A model generated the notes under the pieces. It was not told where the DNA came from. It did no database searches and saw only the letters and a program-made list of their open reading frames with translations. The position numbers and the translations under genes are program-made. Shown one piece after another: positions 56,914 to 64,000 of a DNA stretch of 64,000 bases. The stretch spans positions 1 through 64,000 of the forward strand of contig JAAUOU010000001.1 of the NCBI GenBank assembly GCA_012034765.1, given 5' to 3'. The number at the start of each line of letters is the position of its first letter. The first letter of the stretch is position 1. This stretch comes from Pleurocapsaceae cyanobacterium CSU_1_1 (GTDB lineage: Bacteria > Cyanobacteriota > Cyanobacteriia > Cyanobacteriales > Xenococcaceae).

Positions 56914-56945
56914 ACCCAGTAGTTGGTTTTGATTGACTGCTGGGT
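56914..56945 (+). terminator. intrinsic terminator after rpmE
   Basis: ACCCAGTAGT (56914-56923) pairs with ACTGCTGGGT (56936-56945), a ten-base stem with one G-U pair and a 12-base loop. The following TTGTTGTATC is only moderately U-rich. It likely ends the ribosomal transcript before prfA, at least partly. Confidence 0.55.
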
Positions 56946-57003
56946 TTGTTGTATCTTGATCGATTTTCCGCAGTAAATTATCCATTTTGATTAGAGCAAA
57001 CCA

Positions 57004-58113
57004 ATGGCAGAAGCATATCTATTAGACAAATTAAAATCTGTAGAACAAACTTTTCAGGAGCTAACTCATCGCCTAGCAGATCCTGATATTGCGACAAATC
57101 CTGATGAACTACAAAAAATAGCAAAAGCTCGTTCTTCCCTGGAAGAAACCGTAATCACCTACCAGAAATGGCAAGAGGCAATGGAAGAATTAGCTGGCGC
57201 GAAAGAAATTTTCAAGGAAGCGATCGATCCTGAGATGAAAGAAATGGCTACCATGGAAGCTAGAGAACTAGAAGAACAGCTCGAACAGCTTGAAGAACAG
57301 CTAAAAATCTTATTACTTCCTAGCGATCCCAATGATGATAAGAATATCATGTTAGAAATTCGTGCGGGAACGGGGGGAGATGAAGCAAGTATTTGGGCGG
57401 GAGATTTAGTGCGGATGTACTCTCGTTATGCAGAAACTCAAAACTGGAAAGTATTTCTGCTCAGTGAATCAACGGCAGATATGGGTGGTTTTAAAGAGGC
57501 GATCCTGGAAGTTACAGGAGATTCCGTCTACAGCAAGCTCAAGTTTGAAGCGGGAGTGCATCGAGTACAAAGAGTACCCCAAACCGAGGCAAGTGGCAGG
57601 GTGCATACTTCTACCGCTACCGTCGCTGTGATGCCAGAAGTAGACGATGTAGAAATTCATATCGATCCTAAAGATATTGAGCTAAAAACGGCTCGTTCTG
57701 GTGGTGCAGGGGGGCAAAACGTCAACAAGGTAGAAACTGCGGTGGATTTAATCCACAAGCCGACAGGAATTAGAATTTTTTGTACGGAAGAGCGATCGCA
57801 ACTGCAAAACCGAGAACGAGCTATGCAAATTTTACGAGCTAAACTATACGATATTAAGCTAGCAGAACAGCAAAAAGAAGTCAGAGGCTTAAGACTAGCA
57901 CAGGTAGGAACAGGCTCACGTTCGGAGAAAATTCGCACCTACAATTATAAAGATAATCGTATTACGGATCATCGCTTGGGTAAAAACTTTCCTTTAGCTA
58001 ACGCTTTAGAAGGAGACATCGATGTGATGGTTCAATCCTGTATTTCTCAGGATCAACAAGATCGGTTAGAAGAATTAACTCAATCTCCTGATACTGCTGA
58101 GACACTGAATTAG
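57004..58113 (+). CDS. prfA: peptide chain release factor 1
   Basis: RF1 terminates translation at UAA and UAG. The 369-residue product has the stop-codon-reading region around [20 protein letters not shown], where the usual PxT-type element is read as PQT/EASG in alignment, and the catalytic GGQ in [19 protein letters not shown] near residue 238. The N-terminal coiled-coil domain is acidic. The downstream end of the ribosomal cluster is usual for cyanobacteria. Confidence 0.94.
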   Translation: MAEAYLLDKLKSVEQTFQELTHRLADPDIATNPDELQKIAKARSSLEETVITYQKWQEAMEELAGAKEIFKEAIDPEMKEMATMEARELEEQLEQLEEQLKILLLPSDPNDDKNIMLEIRAGTGGDEASIWAGDLVRMYSRYAETQNWKVFLLSESTADMGGFKEAILEVTGDSVYSKLKFEAGVHRVQRVPQTEASGRVHTSTATVAVMPEVDDVEIHIDPKDIELKTARSGGAGGQNVNKVETAVDLIHKPTGIRIFCTEERSQLQNRERAMQILRAKLYDIKLAEQQKEVRGLRLAQVGTGSRSEKIRTYNYKDNRITDHRLGKNFPLANALEGDIDVMVQSCISQDQQDRLEELTQSPDTAETLN

Positions 58114-58362
58114 TAGTAATTGTTAAACTGGCGATCGACCCTTGCAGCATCTAATCTGAAATACCTAAGTATTTGCTACAAATAAAACGGTTTTTAAGTA
58201 ATGGACATTGGTGACAAGTTAAGATTAACTGATTTCAGTCAACTACTATAGATAGTGTCTTCGATCTTAGTCAAAACTAAATGTAGATTGTAAGAAATTA
58301 ATATAGCGATCGCCAACTTGGAGTTAAAGTTCATTAAATGAAGTTGACTAGAAAAAAAACGC

Positions 58363-58956
58363 TTAAAGACCAGTTTCTTGCATAGCTTCCAGATAATCGA
58401 TCGCCGCCTGAAGTTTGTTTTCGTAAGAATAGGAAAATTCTTGAAACCATTTACCTTCTTCGCTGCGAGGATTTAATTTTAGAAGCCATGTCTTAGCTTC
58501 TTCCCGCAGAGCTTCTTTTCTTCGGCGATCGCGTAATTCTTCTCGCTGCTGAAGTTCGATTAATTCTTGTTGACGACGTTGCTCTTCAGCGATCCTAGCC
58601 TCTGCTTGTCGTTGAATCTCGGCGAACTTAGCTTCACGGATCTGGGCTTGTGTTTGGTAATCCTCATCAATTAACGCATTTAAACGTTGACGAGCAAGAG
58701 CCGCATCTTTAGCGCTGAGGGTTGGTAATGCAGGAGCAGATGACGTTTGGGGTGTAGTATTGCCTCTGCCTCGACCAGACTCCAATTCTTTTCGGAGTTC
58801 TTCTAGCATTTGATTCATTGAGCCTGAAGATGCAGGAGTTCGAGGTGATGATCTGTTAGGAGGAGGTTGATTTGTTTTTGATTGCGGTTGAGGCTCAAAT
58901 TCCGCTTTCAACTGAGCCAGCAAATCATCCATATTTTTATCTGCCACCGATACCAC
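58363..58956 (-). CDS. Slr1339-like cyanobacterial protein (salt-stress family)
   Basis: The 197-residue product has a short N-terminal helix (MDDLLAQLKAEFEPQ from ATG 58932), a disordered proline/serine/asparagine-rich linker, a long charged helix likely to form a coiled coil (about residues 95-160), and a C-terminal tryptophan-containing motif (WLLKLNPRSEEGKWFQEF). I relate it to the cyanobacterial family named after Slr1339, linked to salt stress. That name is from memory and moderately sure. A GTG at 58956 or 58947 could start it instead of the ATG; the 58947 GTG has the best upstream GAGG. Confidence 0.65.
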   Translation of the reverse strand: MVSVADKNMDDLLAQLKAEFEPQPQSKTNQPPPNRSSPRTPASSGSMNQMLEELRKELESGRGRGNTTPQTSSAPALPTLSAKDAALARQRLNALIDEDYQTQAQIREAKFAEIQRQAEARIAEEQRRQQELIELQQREELRDRRRKEALREEAKTWLLKLNPRSEEGKWFQEFSYSYENKLQAAIDYLEAMQETGL

Positions 58957-59019
58957 CTCGTAACCTACTTCACAAGATTTAGATTCAATTTAAATTGATG
59001 CTTATTTGTCTATTATGAA

Positions 59020-59496
59020 TTATGCAGCGGCTAAAGTCTCTGCCAAAGGTTTCCAGTTCACATAGCGATCGCCACCCATTTCCAACACAATTTTGAGTTT
59101 TGGTTCTGCTTTGGTTAAATTGACTAAATATTGAATTTCCTGGCGGGATAGGACATGTCCTTCAATAATCCAAATAGCCAATCCCTTGGAATTTGCAGGG
59201 AGAGAATTTAACTCATAAGTAGCAATCGGGGGAATGTAGTGAACATCGCCAACACAGGCTTCCCGCCCGATAGTTTTTTTGCCTAGGTGAGCTGGACGAA
59301 CACCATGGACACTGGTTAAATAAGCGGCTAAGTCCCCTAACCCCCTGGCAGTAATATTAATTGTGTTGTACCCATAAGCTCGCAAACGTCTTTGGTACCG
59401 CCCCTCTGCACCTCCTTCCAGGGGCATATATAGCCCTAATGCTCCAGCTTTTTCGAGGGCGCGAATAAATGATTTTCCAGTAGTGATTAGTGGCAT
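59020..59496 (-). CDS. ndhN: NAD(P)H-quinone oxidoreductase subunit N
   Basis: NdhN is a cyanobacteria/plastid-specific peripheral-arm subunit of the NDH-1 complex in the thylakoid membrane, involved in respiration and cyclic electron flow. The 158-residue product reads TGKSFIRALEKAGALGLYMP and EGRYQRRLRAYGYNTINIT, with GVRPAHLGKKTIG and the C-terminal KIVLEMGGDRYVNW. All blocks are conserved. It stands as a single gene here. Confidence 0.95.
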   Translation of the reverse strand: MPLITTGKSFIRALEKAGALGLYMPLEGGAEGRYQRRLRAYGYNTINITARGLGDLAAYLTSVHGVRPAHLGKKTIGREACVGDVHYIPPIATYELNSLPANSKGLAIWIIEGHVLSRQEIQYLVNLTKAEPKLKIVLEMGGDRYVNWKPLAETLAAA

Positions 59497-59612
59497 ACCA
59501 ATTAATGTTTTATGGATTTGTCAATCTAGATTATATTTTAAATGTCTGATGTGAATTAGCTGCATTTAATTTTTTAACCTCATCACTGTTATTTGTATTT
59601 CATCTTAAAAAC

Positions 59613-61055
59613 TTAAAAATAGCTTGGTCGTCTAACAGTAACTAAAAGCTGTTGAATCTGTTTTTGATAAGCTTCAAGAGTTATCTTATTTCCTTTGAGA
59701 CTTTCTGTTAAAGATTTTATTGGTAATTTGTGAATTTTGTTTTGTTTAGCGATCGCCGATTCATTTAGTTGATAAATCTTTTCTCCTTCTTTCCTGGCGT
59801 TTCTAAATGCTTGTCGAAGTGTAACTGGGGCTAGTTTCTGTCCACATTCAAAGTAAGAATTTGCCACCTGACCCATTGCCCAAGTAGCGGTAAAAGCATC
59901 AGCCGCACCAATGTTACTGCCTAATTTAGGTACAAGTTTGGCTAAGTCGAGGGCGGTTAACCATGCGGAGACTAATCTTAAGCTTCCTACCATATCTTCG
60001 AGTAGGAACTTAGCGTCAAATTTGGGATAACCCCAGAGTCCTGCAATTTCTGAGATTAGAACAGTCTGTAATCTAAAAGCTGCCGCTTGAGCATAAGTAC
60101 TCAAAATCGGGGAAGGTAATCCTCCCAGAATAGCTGTTGCAGTGGAGCAGAGTAAGGTCTTCTGATGAATTACTTCAGCTCTTTGTTTGGGATCATGGAT
60201 TGGTTGAATATTACCATCCTTTTGGATGTTGTAACTCTCGTCAACTAATCGATTTAATTGTTGAACTTTTTCTGCTTCAAAATTGAATTTTGCCGAAATC
60301 TGAGCGATCGCTTTGGCTTCATTAAGATGATATTCCGCATTGGCATTAGCAAGGGTATATGCAGCATAATAGGTTAATTCTTGTGCTTCGGGAGAAGTAA
60401 TTTGAGCTAACTCAGTCGATAGATCGATCTCTTCATTTAATAAATTCTCCCAATTCACTCCTTCTGGTAGTGACTCATTTTGCAGTCCCGATTTGAGTTG
60501 AATTTTTTCCTGTTCATCTAAATTGCCGTCAGCTTTAGCTACATAAACTAATACCTTAAGACGGGCAAGTGCTTCAGGAGAAATTACTGGTTGGGAATTT
60601 TCCCAATCTATTGACAAAGTTTTTTGTACCAGTTGACGCGGTGTTGGTTCGGGAACTAGTAACACAGGACATTGAGTACGATGCAGAACATATTGACTCA
60701 AACTACCCAACATCATCTCTTGCAGTTGACCACGACGACGACGACCGATGACAATCATGTCTATATCTTTAGTGCGATTGGTAATACTCTCGCCGTGTTT
60801 TTCATTGGTAATGACGTAACTAAGATCGCATAAGCTTTCTAGGGGTTGAAAGATTTTTTTGAGTTCTGGTTCAGAAATAGGTGCGATCGCACTATCTAAA
60901 TCTGGTACATTCTCTTCGTAATCTAATTCTGGTTCGTAGACATGAACTACGATAATCTGCGAGCGCTGATCTTCAGAAGTTGTTAATAATTTACGCAAAA
61001 ATGTGACGGTTTCGACAGTTGTGGGGGAAATATCGGCTGCTACAAGTATTTTCAT
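59613..61055 (-). CDS. universal stress protein - TerB-like fusion protein
   Basis: The 480-residue soluble protein has three parts. Residues 1-140 form a universal stress protein domain (MKILVAADISPTTVETV to TQCPVLLVPEP); its ATP loop reads GRRRRGQLQEMMLGS, with Arg where the second Gly is usual. Residues 165-275 look like a TerB-type acidic helical domain (VYVAKADGNLDEQEKIQL; ANAEYHLNEAKAIAQIS). Residues 300-430 resemble a DUF697/YcjF-like helical region (GGLPSPILSTYAQAAAFRLQ). The gene starts 12 bases after the cbb3-associated small gene, so it is the last gene of that operon. A role in sensing or organising the oxidase is inference. Confidence 0.75.
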   Translation of the reverse strand: MKILVAADISPTTVETVTFLRKLLTTSEDQRSQIIVVHVYEPELDYEENVPDLDSAIAPISEPELKKIFQPLESLCDLSYVITNEKHGESITNRTKDIDMIVIGRRRRGQLQEMMLGSLSQYVLHRTQCPVLLVPEPTPRQLVQKTLSIDWENSQPVISPEALARLKVLVYVAKADGNLDEQEKIQLKSGLQNESLPEGVNWENLLNEEIDLSTELAQITSPEAQELTYYAAYTLANANAEYHLNEAKAIAQISAKFNFEAEKVQQLNRLVDESYNIQKDGNIQPIHDPKQRAEVIHQKTLLCSTATAILGGLPSPILSTYAQAAAFRLQTVLISEIAGLWGYPKFDAKFLLEDMVGSLRLVSAWLTALDLAKLVPKLGSNIGAADAFTATWAMGQVANSYFECGQKLAPVTLRQAFRNARKEGEKIYQLNESAIAKQNKIHKLPIKSLTESLKGNKITLEAYQKQIQQLLVTVRRPSYF

Positions 61056-61067
61056 GGTTTAATTTTT

Positions 61068-61328
61068 TTAATCTTCCAGTTCAAGCTGTTTTTCTGCTAT
61101 TTGCTGAACATCTCGAAAATGCCCAGTTTTTCCAGCCCAAATTAAGCCGATAATCGCGAATAGACCAATGGGCAATAAAACCCAAACCAAAGACCACATA
61201 ATTACAGTGCCATCACCAACACCAAACCAGCTACCATGAACTTGAGTGTGGCTTTCTGTGTGGTCATGATGGGGTTCAGTTGTTAAAAAAATCGTCGACC
61301 AAAGCAACAAATTTTGCAGTGAAATCAT
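61068..61328 (-). CDS. small CcoS-like membrane protein of the cbb3 operon
   Basis: From ATG 61328, which overlaps the ccoO stop as ATGA and follows an AGGAGA ribosome-binding site, the product has 86 residues. A histidine-rich segment (His20, 21, 23, 27 and 31) precedes one membrane helix (about 41-65). The helix exit, LIWAGKTGHFRDVQQIAEK, resembles CcoS, the small cbb3 assembly protein. The histidines might bind copper. CcoQ is an alternative identity. Translational coupling with ccoO is direct evidence for a shared job. Confidence 0.65.
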   Translation of the reverse strand: MISLQNLLLWSTIFLTTEPHHDHTESHTQVHGSWFGVGDGTVIMWSLVWVLLPIGLFAIIGLIWAGKTGHFRDVQQIAEKQLELED

Positions 61329-61846
61329 GAGGATTCTCCTGGTTGATCTTTCCATGCACCCAAAGATTGAATATAATCCGTCAGTTCGGCTAATTCTTCC
61401 TCGGAAAGATAGTTATAAGCAGGCATAATCGAAGCTGGATTATAGTTGCGAGGATTAATAAAGTGTCCGATTAAATAATCCCTGGCTGGTTGCCCGACAT
61501 CTTTGCGCCAAATACGTCCTTCATTAGCTAAATCTGGCCCTTGACGCATTGTTCCCAATAAATGGGGTCGATCATAATAATAATCTCCAGCACGAGAAAC
61601 GCCAAATCCCATGGCTAGATTGGCATCAGCAGGTACATCTCGGACTTGCTGAGAATGACAGTAAACGCAACCTTCTCGCACATATATTTTTCTGCCTTTT
61701 AGTTCTGATGAAGTGTAGGCAACTAAACCAGGACTGGGTTCGGCAACACTGGGGGCAAAAGCTGGGGCGACTGCTAACCCAGAAAAAGCTACTCCAAATA
61801 GAATAGATAATCCAATGATAATGGGAAAAACTCGAATAAATCGCAT
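61325..61846 (-). CDS. ccoO: cbb3-type cytochrome c oxidase subunit II (monoheme cytochrome c)
   Basis: CcoO carries one covalently bound heme c and passes electrons to the CcoN active site. From ATG 61846, one base after the ccoN stop, it has 173 residues: an N-terminal membrane anchor (RVFPIIIGLSILFGVAFSGL), then the c-type domain with heme motif GCVYCHSQQVRD, and the distal methionine in NPASIMPAYNYL. PDLANEGRIW matches the CcoO family. It overlaps the next gene by 4 bases. Confidence 0.87.
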   Translation of the reverse strand: MRFIRVFPIIIGLSILFGVAFSGLAVAPAFAPSVAEPSPGLVAYTSSELKGRKIYVREGCVYCHSQQVRDVPADANLAMGFGVSRAGDYYYDRPHLLGTMRQGPDLANEGRIWRKDVGQPARDYLIGHFINPRNYNPASIMPAYNYLSEEELAELTDYIQSLGAWKDQPGESS

Positions 61847-61847
61847 C

Positions 61848-63263
61848 TTAATTTTGAATTGTGGATTGTGGACTATTTTTAGGTGCGTAGTTAATGGTTT
61901 TGAAAATGTTCCAGACAAATAAAAGTTGACCGATTAAGAGAATCAAGCCACTAATTGCCCTTGCCACATGATAGGGGTATCGCATGAGCATCGTTCCTTG
62001 AGGTGAGTTGCCCGCCACCCATTGGCTACCTTCTAGCCAGCCATTAACACCCATGGAAATGGTATATCCTAAAATTCCCATCACTGTTAGCCAAAAATGC
62101 CATTCAGCTAGAGTCTGAGAATATTTAAGTTTGAGCGATCGCTCGATGTAGAAATAGATAAATGCTACCAATCCTGGTACACCAAAACCAACAAAGCCTA
62201 AGTGAACATGGGCAATGGTCATATTGGTAAAATGCACCACCGCATTGAGAGACATGATGGCGAGAATACTTCCCCAAATGGAAGCACCGATATAACCGAA
62301 ATATGCCAGCAAGCTAAAGCGATAGCTAATATCTTTTTTAAAGATATGCCAAGTTCCTAAAGCCGTACCACCAAAATTAACCATAGTGGAAATTGTCGGG
62401 ACTAACATCGCTAATGAAGCTGTCACAGAAGCCGACATTACCCACATCGGCACGGGGCCCCAAATGACGTGATGACCACCATTCCAAGGATAAAAAGCAG
62501 CTAGAGTCCAAAACCCCAAGAAAGACACTGCATGACTGTATAAAGGTTTATGGACTTGTTTGGGAACGATGTAATAAAGAGTTGCCAGTCCTAATGCTGT
62601 CAACCAAATACCAAACAGATTATGGCTATAAAACCAATTGACGATCGCATCTTCTATACCAGTAAAGCTATTGGAATTTCCTAGGGTGTAATAAATAGGG
62701 AAGGGAATAATTGCTAACAAGATATACCAGAGAGAAACATAAATCCTCTTTTCTCGTCGTAACACCACCGTAGAAAAAAGATTACCAGCGATCGCAATTT
62801 CTAAAAGCCCGATAATCATATTGAAAGGGAAGGGAATTTCTTCGTACTCTTTGCCTTTGCTATATCCCAGCAAAATGGCCAGACATCCTCCTAACAAGTT
62901 GAAATTCCAAACCCAAGCTGTTAAAGCTCCTAAACTTTCAGAAAATAAAGGAGTCTGAGTTAAACGTGGCACCATGTAAAAAGCAGCACCTAGATAACCC
63001 ATACTCATAAATCCGAAGATGCCTATATTGACGTGAACAGGTCGTAATCGTCCATAGGCTAAGGCAGGAACTCCCTGAAGAAATTCTGGGTCGAATAGTT
63101 TTACGGCTTCAACAGTGCCGATCATCATCGCCACGACCATCCAAAATATGCCAGAATAAAGCCAAACCCTCGTTGCGTGGTCTTGTTGTTCTAGTGTTGT
63201 CGCTATAACGAGCTTGGATCGACTAGTTTTAGCTGTCTGTGAATTTGCTTCAGTTATCGTCAT
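61848..63263 (-). CDS. ccoN: cbb3-type cytochrome c oxidase subunit I
   Basis: CcoN is the catalytic heme-copper subunit that reduces oxygen to water. From ATG 63263 (MTITEANSQ; an ATG 14 codons upstream at 63305 is possible) it has 471 residues and about twelve membrane helices. Ligand motifs are present: HVNIGIFGFMSMG (low-spin heme histidine), WFYSHNLFGIWL (CuB histidine), NGGHHVIWGPVPMW (CuB histidines) and TNMTIAHVHLGFVG (heme b3 and low-spin heme histidines). The YSHNLFG motif favours cbb3 oxidase over NO reductase, which has a glutamate there. It is the first gene of a four-gene operon. Confidence 0.88.
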   Translation of the reverse strand: MTITEANSQTAKTSRSKLVIATTLEQQDHATRVWLYSGIFWMVVAMMIGTVEAVKLFDPEFLQGVPALAYGRLRPVHVNIGIFGFMSMGYLGAAFYMVPRLTQTPLFSESLGALTAWVWNFNLLGGCLAILLGYSKGKEYEEIPFPFNMIIGLLEIAIAGNLFSTVVLRREKRIYVSLWYILLAIIPFPIYYTLGNSNSFTGIEDAIVNWFYSHNLFGIWLTALGLATLYYIVPKQVHKPLYSHAVSFLGFWTLAAFYPWNGGHHVIWGPVPMWVMSASVTASLAMLVPTISTMVNFGGTALGTWHIFKKDISYRFSLLAYFGYIGASIWGSILAIMSLNAVVHFTNMTIAHVHLGFVGFGVPGLVAFIYFYIERSLKLKYSQTLAEWHFWLTVMGILGYTISMGVNGWLEGSQWVAGNSPQGTMLMRYPYHVARAISGLILLIGQLLFVWNIFKTINYAPKNSPQSTIQN

Positions 63264-63305
63264 TGTAATTTTGTAGGGTTTGCCAAAGTAGTCGCCACTA
63301 ATCAT

Positions 63306-63665
63306 TAAGAGAAGTTAAATAACTTTGACTTTTGCAAGCTTTAGTAAATTAACTATCAGTATGCAAACCAAAATGCGAAAATTCAAAAGACAGGTCGTAA
63401 TAGATGAGGTGATTAAATTTGACAAAAAAATTACACTCAAAGCTTTCGAGACTACTTCTAAAGCAAAAATTAAGCTTTTTAAATGAGAAAATTGGAGATG
63501 TAGGGTCAAATTAATCTGCCCCAAATCCCCACATCCACTCGACGCGGTTGCGCAGCAAGTCCGAAGCACTCAGCTAGTGCTAAAGCATACCGCTACGCGA
63601 CGCGAAGCATATCCTTTAGGGCATATCCTTTAGGGCATATCCCGCTTAAACTATCGATACAGCAG
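63306..63665. other. intergenic region between ilvD and ccoN, with repeat cluster
   Basis: About 360 bases without a gene. The left part is AT-rich and should contain the ccoN promoter, but no hexamer pair is clear. The right part is a repeat cluster (63557-63645). Confidence 0.45.
63557..63645. repeat. CCTTTAGG-family repeat cluster
   Basis: GCATATCCTTTAGG occurs twice in tandem (63607-63620 and 63621-63634), followed by a partial third copy. To the left are AGTCCGAAGC, CTAGTGCTAAAGCATA and GCTACGCGACGCGAAGC, the same words as at 23959-24034. It is the richest copy of this family in the window. Confidence 0.6.
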
Positions 63666-64000
63666 TTAACTATACAAATCTAGATCCGTCACTGCCCCTA
63701 AACTGCTAGAAGAAACTAGCTTGGCATATTTACCCAAAACTCCTCTGGGGTATTTAGGCTGACGTGGTTGCCATTGCTTACGACGTTGGGCTAATTCTGC
63801 ATCATCAACGTTGAGCTGCAATACCTTTTGACGAGCATCAATGGTAATACTGTCTCCTTCATGAACTAGGGCGATCGCTCCTCCCACCGCAGCTTCAGGG
63901 GCAACATGACCGACAACCATGCCGTAAGTACCACCAGAGAAACGACCATCAGTAATCAAGCCCACCGAGTCCCCTAATCCCGCACCGATAATGGCAGAAG
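63666..64000 (-). CDS. ilvD: dihydroxy-acid dehydratase (partial, C-terminal end)
   Basis: IlvD is an iron-sulfur enzyme of valine, leucine and isoleucine synthesis. Only the last 111 codons or so are inside the window; the frame stays open to base 64000. It reads [20 protein letters not shown] across the edge, then [20 protein letters not shown] and the C-terminal [20 protein letters not shown]. All are family signatures. The gene continues on the minus strand beyond the window. Confidence 0.93.
   Translation of the reverse strand, partial: SAIIGAGLGDSVGLITDGRFSGGTYGMVVGHVAPEAAVGGAIALVHEGDSITIDARQKVLQLNVDDAELAQRRKQWQPRQPKYPRGVLGKYAKLVSSSSLGAVTDLDLYS

Noticed and set aside
1-64000. tRNA, rRNA, tmRNA, CRISPR array, prophage, restriction-modification or toxin-antitoxin loci
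   Set aside because: None was recognised on either strand. The heptamer tracts are too short and contiguous to be CRISPR repeats, and no T-loop plus acceptor pairing for a tRNA was found.

Overview
The window is chromosomal DNA from a cyanobacterium. The evidence is the very frequent HIP1 octamer GCGATCGC, ndhN, a thylakoid thioredoxin-like factor, a CrtW-type carotenoid ketolase, a DHNA-CoA (phylloquinone pathway) thioesterase, several cyanobacteria-restricted small families (DUF2993, DUF3134, Slr1339-like), and a ribosomal cluster without rpsN and rpmD. The moderate-to-low GC and the abundance of short intergenic repeats suggest a coccoid or baeocytous lineage such as Pleurocapsales. That placement is inference only.

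Layout. 1-8.5 kb: alpha/beta hydrolase, DUF2993 protein, acetyltransferases, thylakoid factor, inositol-phosphatase-like enzyme, rseP, nth, rpsN, bioD. 9-13.6 kb: prs, lepB, DUF3134, mraY and a phosphoribulokinase-like kinase. 14.3-23.7 kb: GlcNAc 2-epimerase, mscL, a DHH-CBS-CCA-transferase fusion, uvrA, and a cyclic-nucleotide-binding/membrane pair. 24-32.5 kb: two family-2 glycosyltransferases, a folate enzyme, a Uma2 nuclease-like protein, clpB and wecB. 33-40.5 kb: pilT, a KaiB-domain protein, queA, a cytochrome-b6-like protein paired with crtW, a thioesterase and a methyltransferase. 41.1-58.1 kb: the large S10-spc-alpha ribosomal cluster with secY, adk, infA, rpoA, truA, rplM, rpsI, rpmE and prfA. 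58.3-64 kb: an Slr1339-like protein, ndhN, a four-gene cbb3-type oxidase operon ending in a universal-stress/TerB fusion, and the C-terminal end of ilvD.

The ribosomal block is one co-oriented expression unit of about 17 kb. Most of the rest is short units in mixed orientation. Many intergenic gaps carry heptanucleotide tandem repeats or small mobile-looking palindromic repeats.

Quality caveat. At least nine genes, including the essential rpsS and secY, are broken by single missing bases, one of them twice. All are of the same sign and most lie in homopolymers. I read this as sequence or assembly error rather than biology, and I annotate those genes across the gap. I found no tRNA, rRNA, CRISPR array, prophage or classical defence locus. 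The most unusual candidates are the cytochrome-b6-like/CrtW pair, which lacks one heme-ligand histidine, and the minimal cbb3 operon coupled to a USP-TerB protein.
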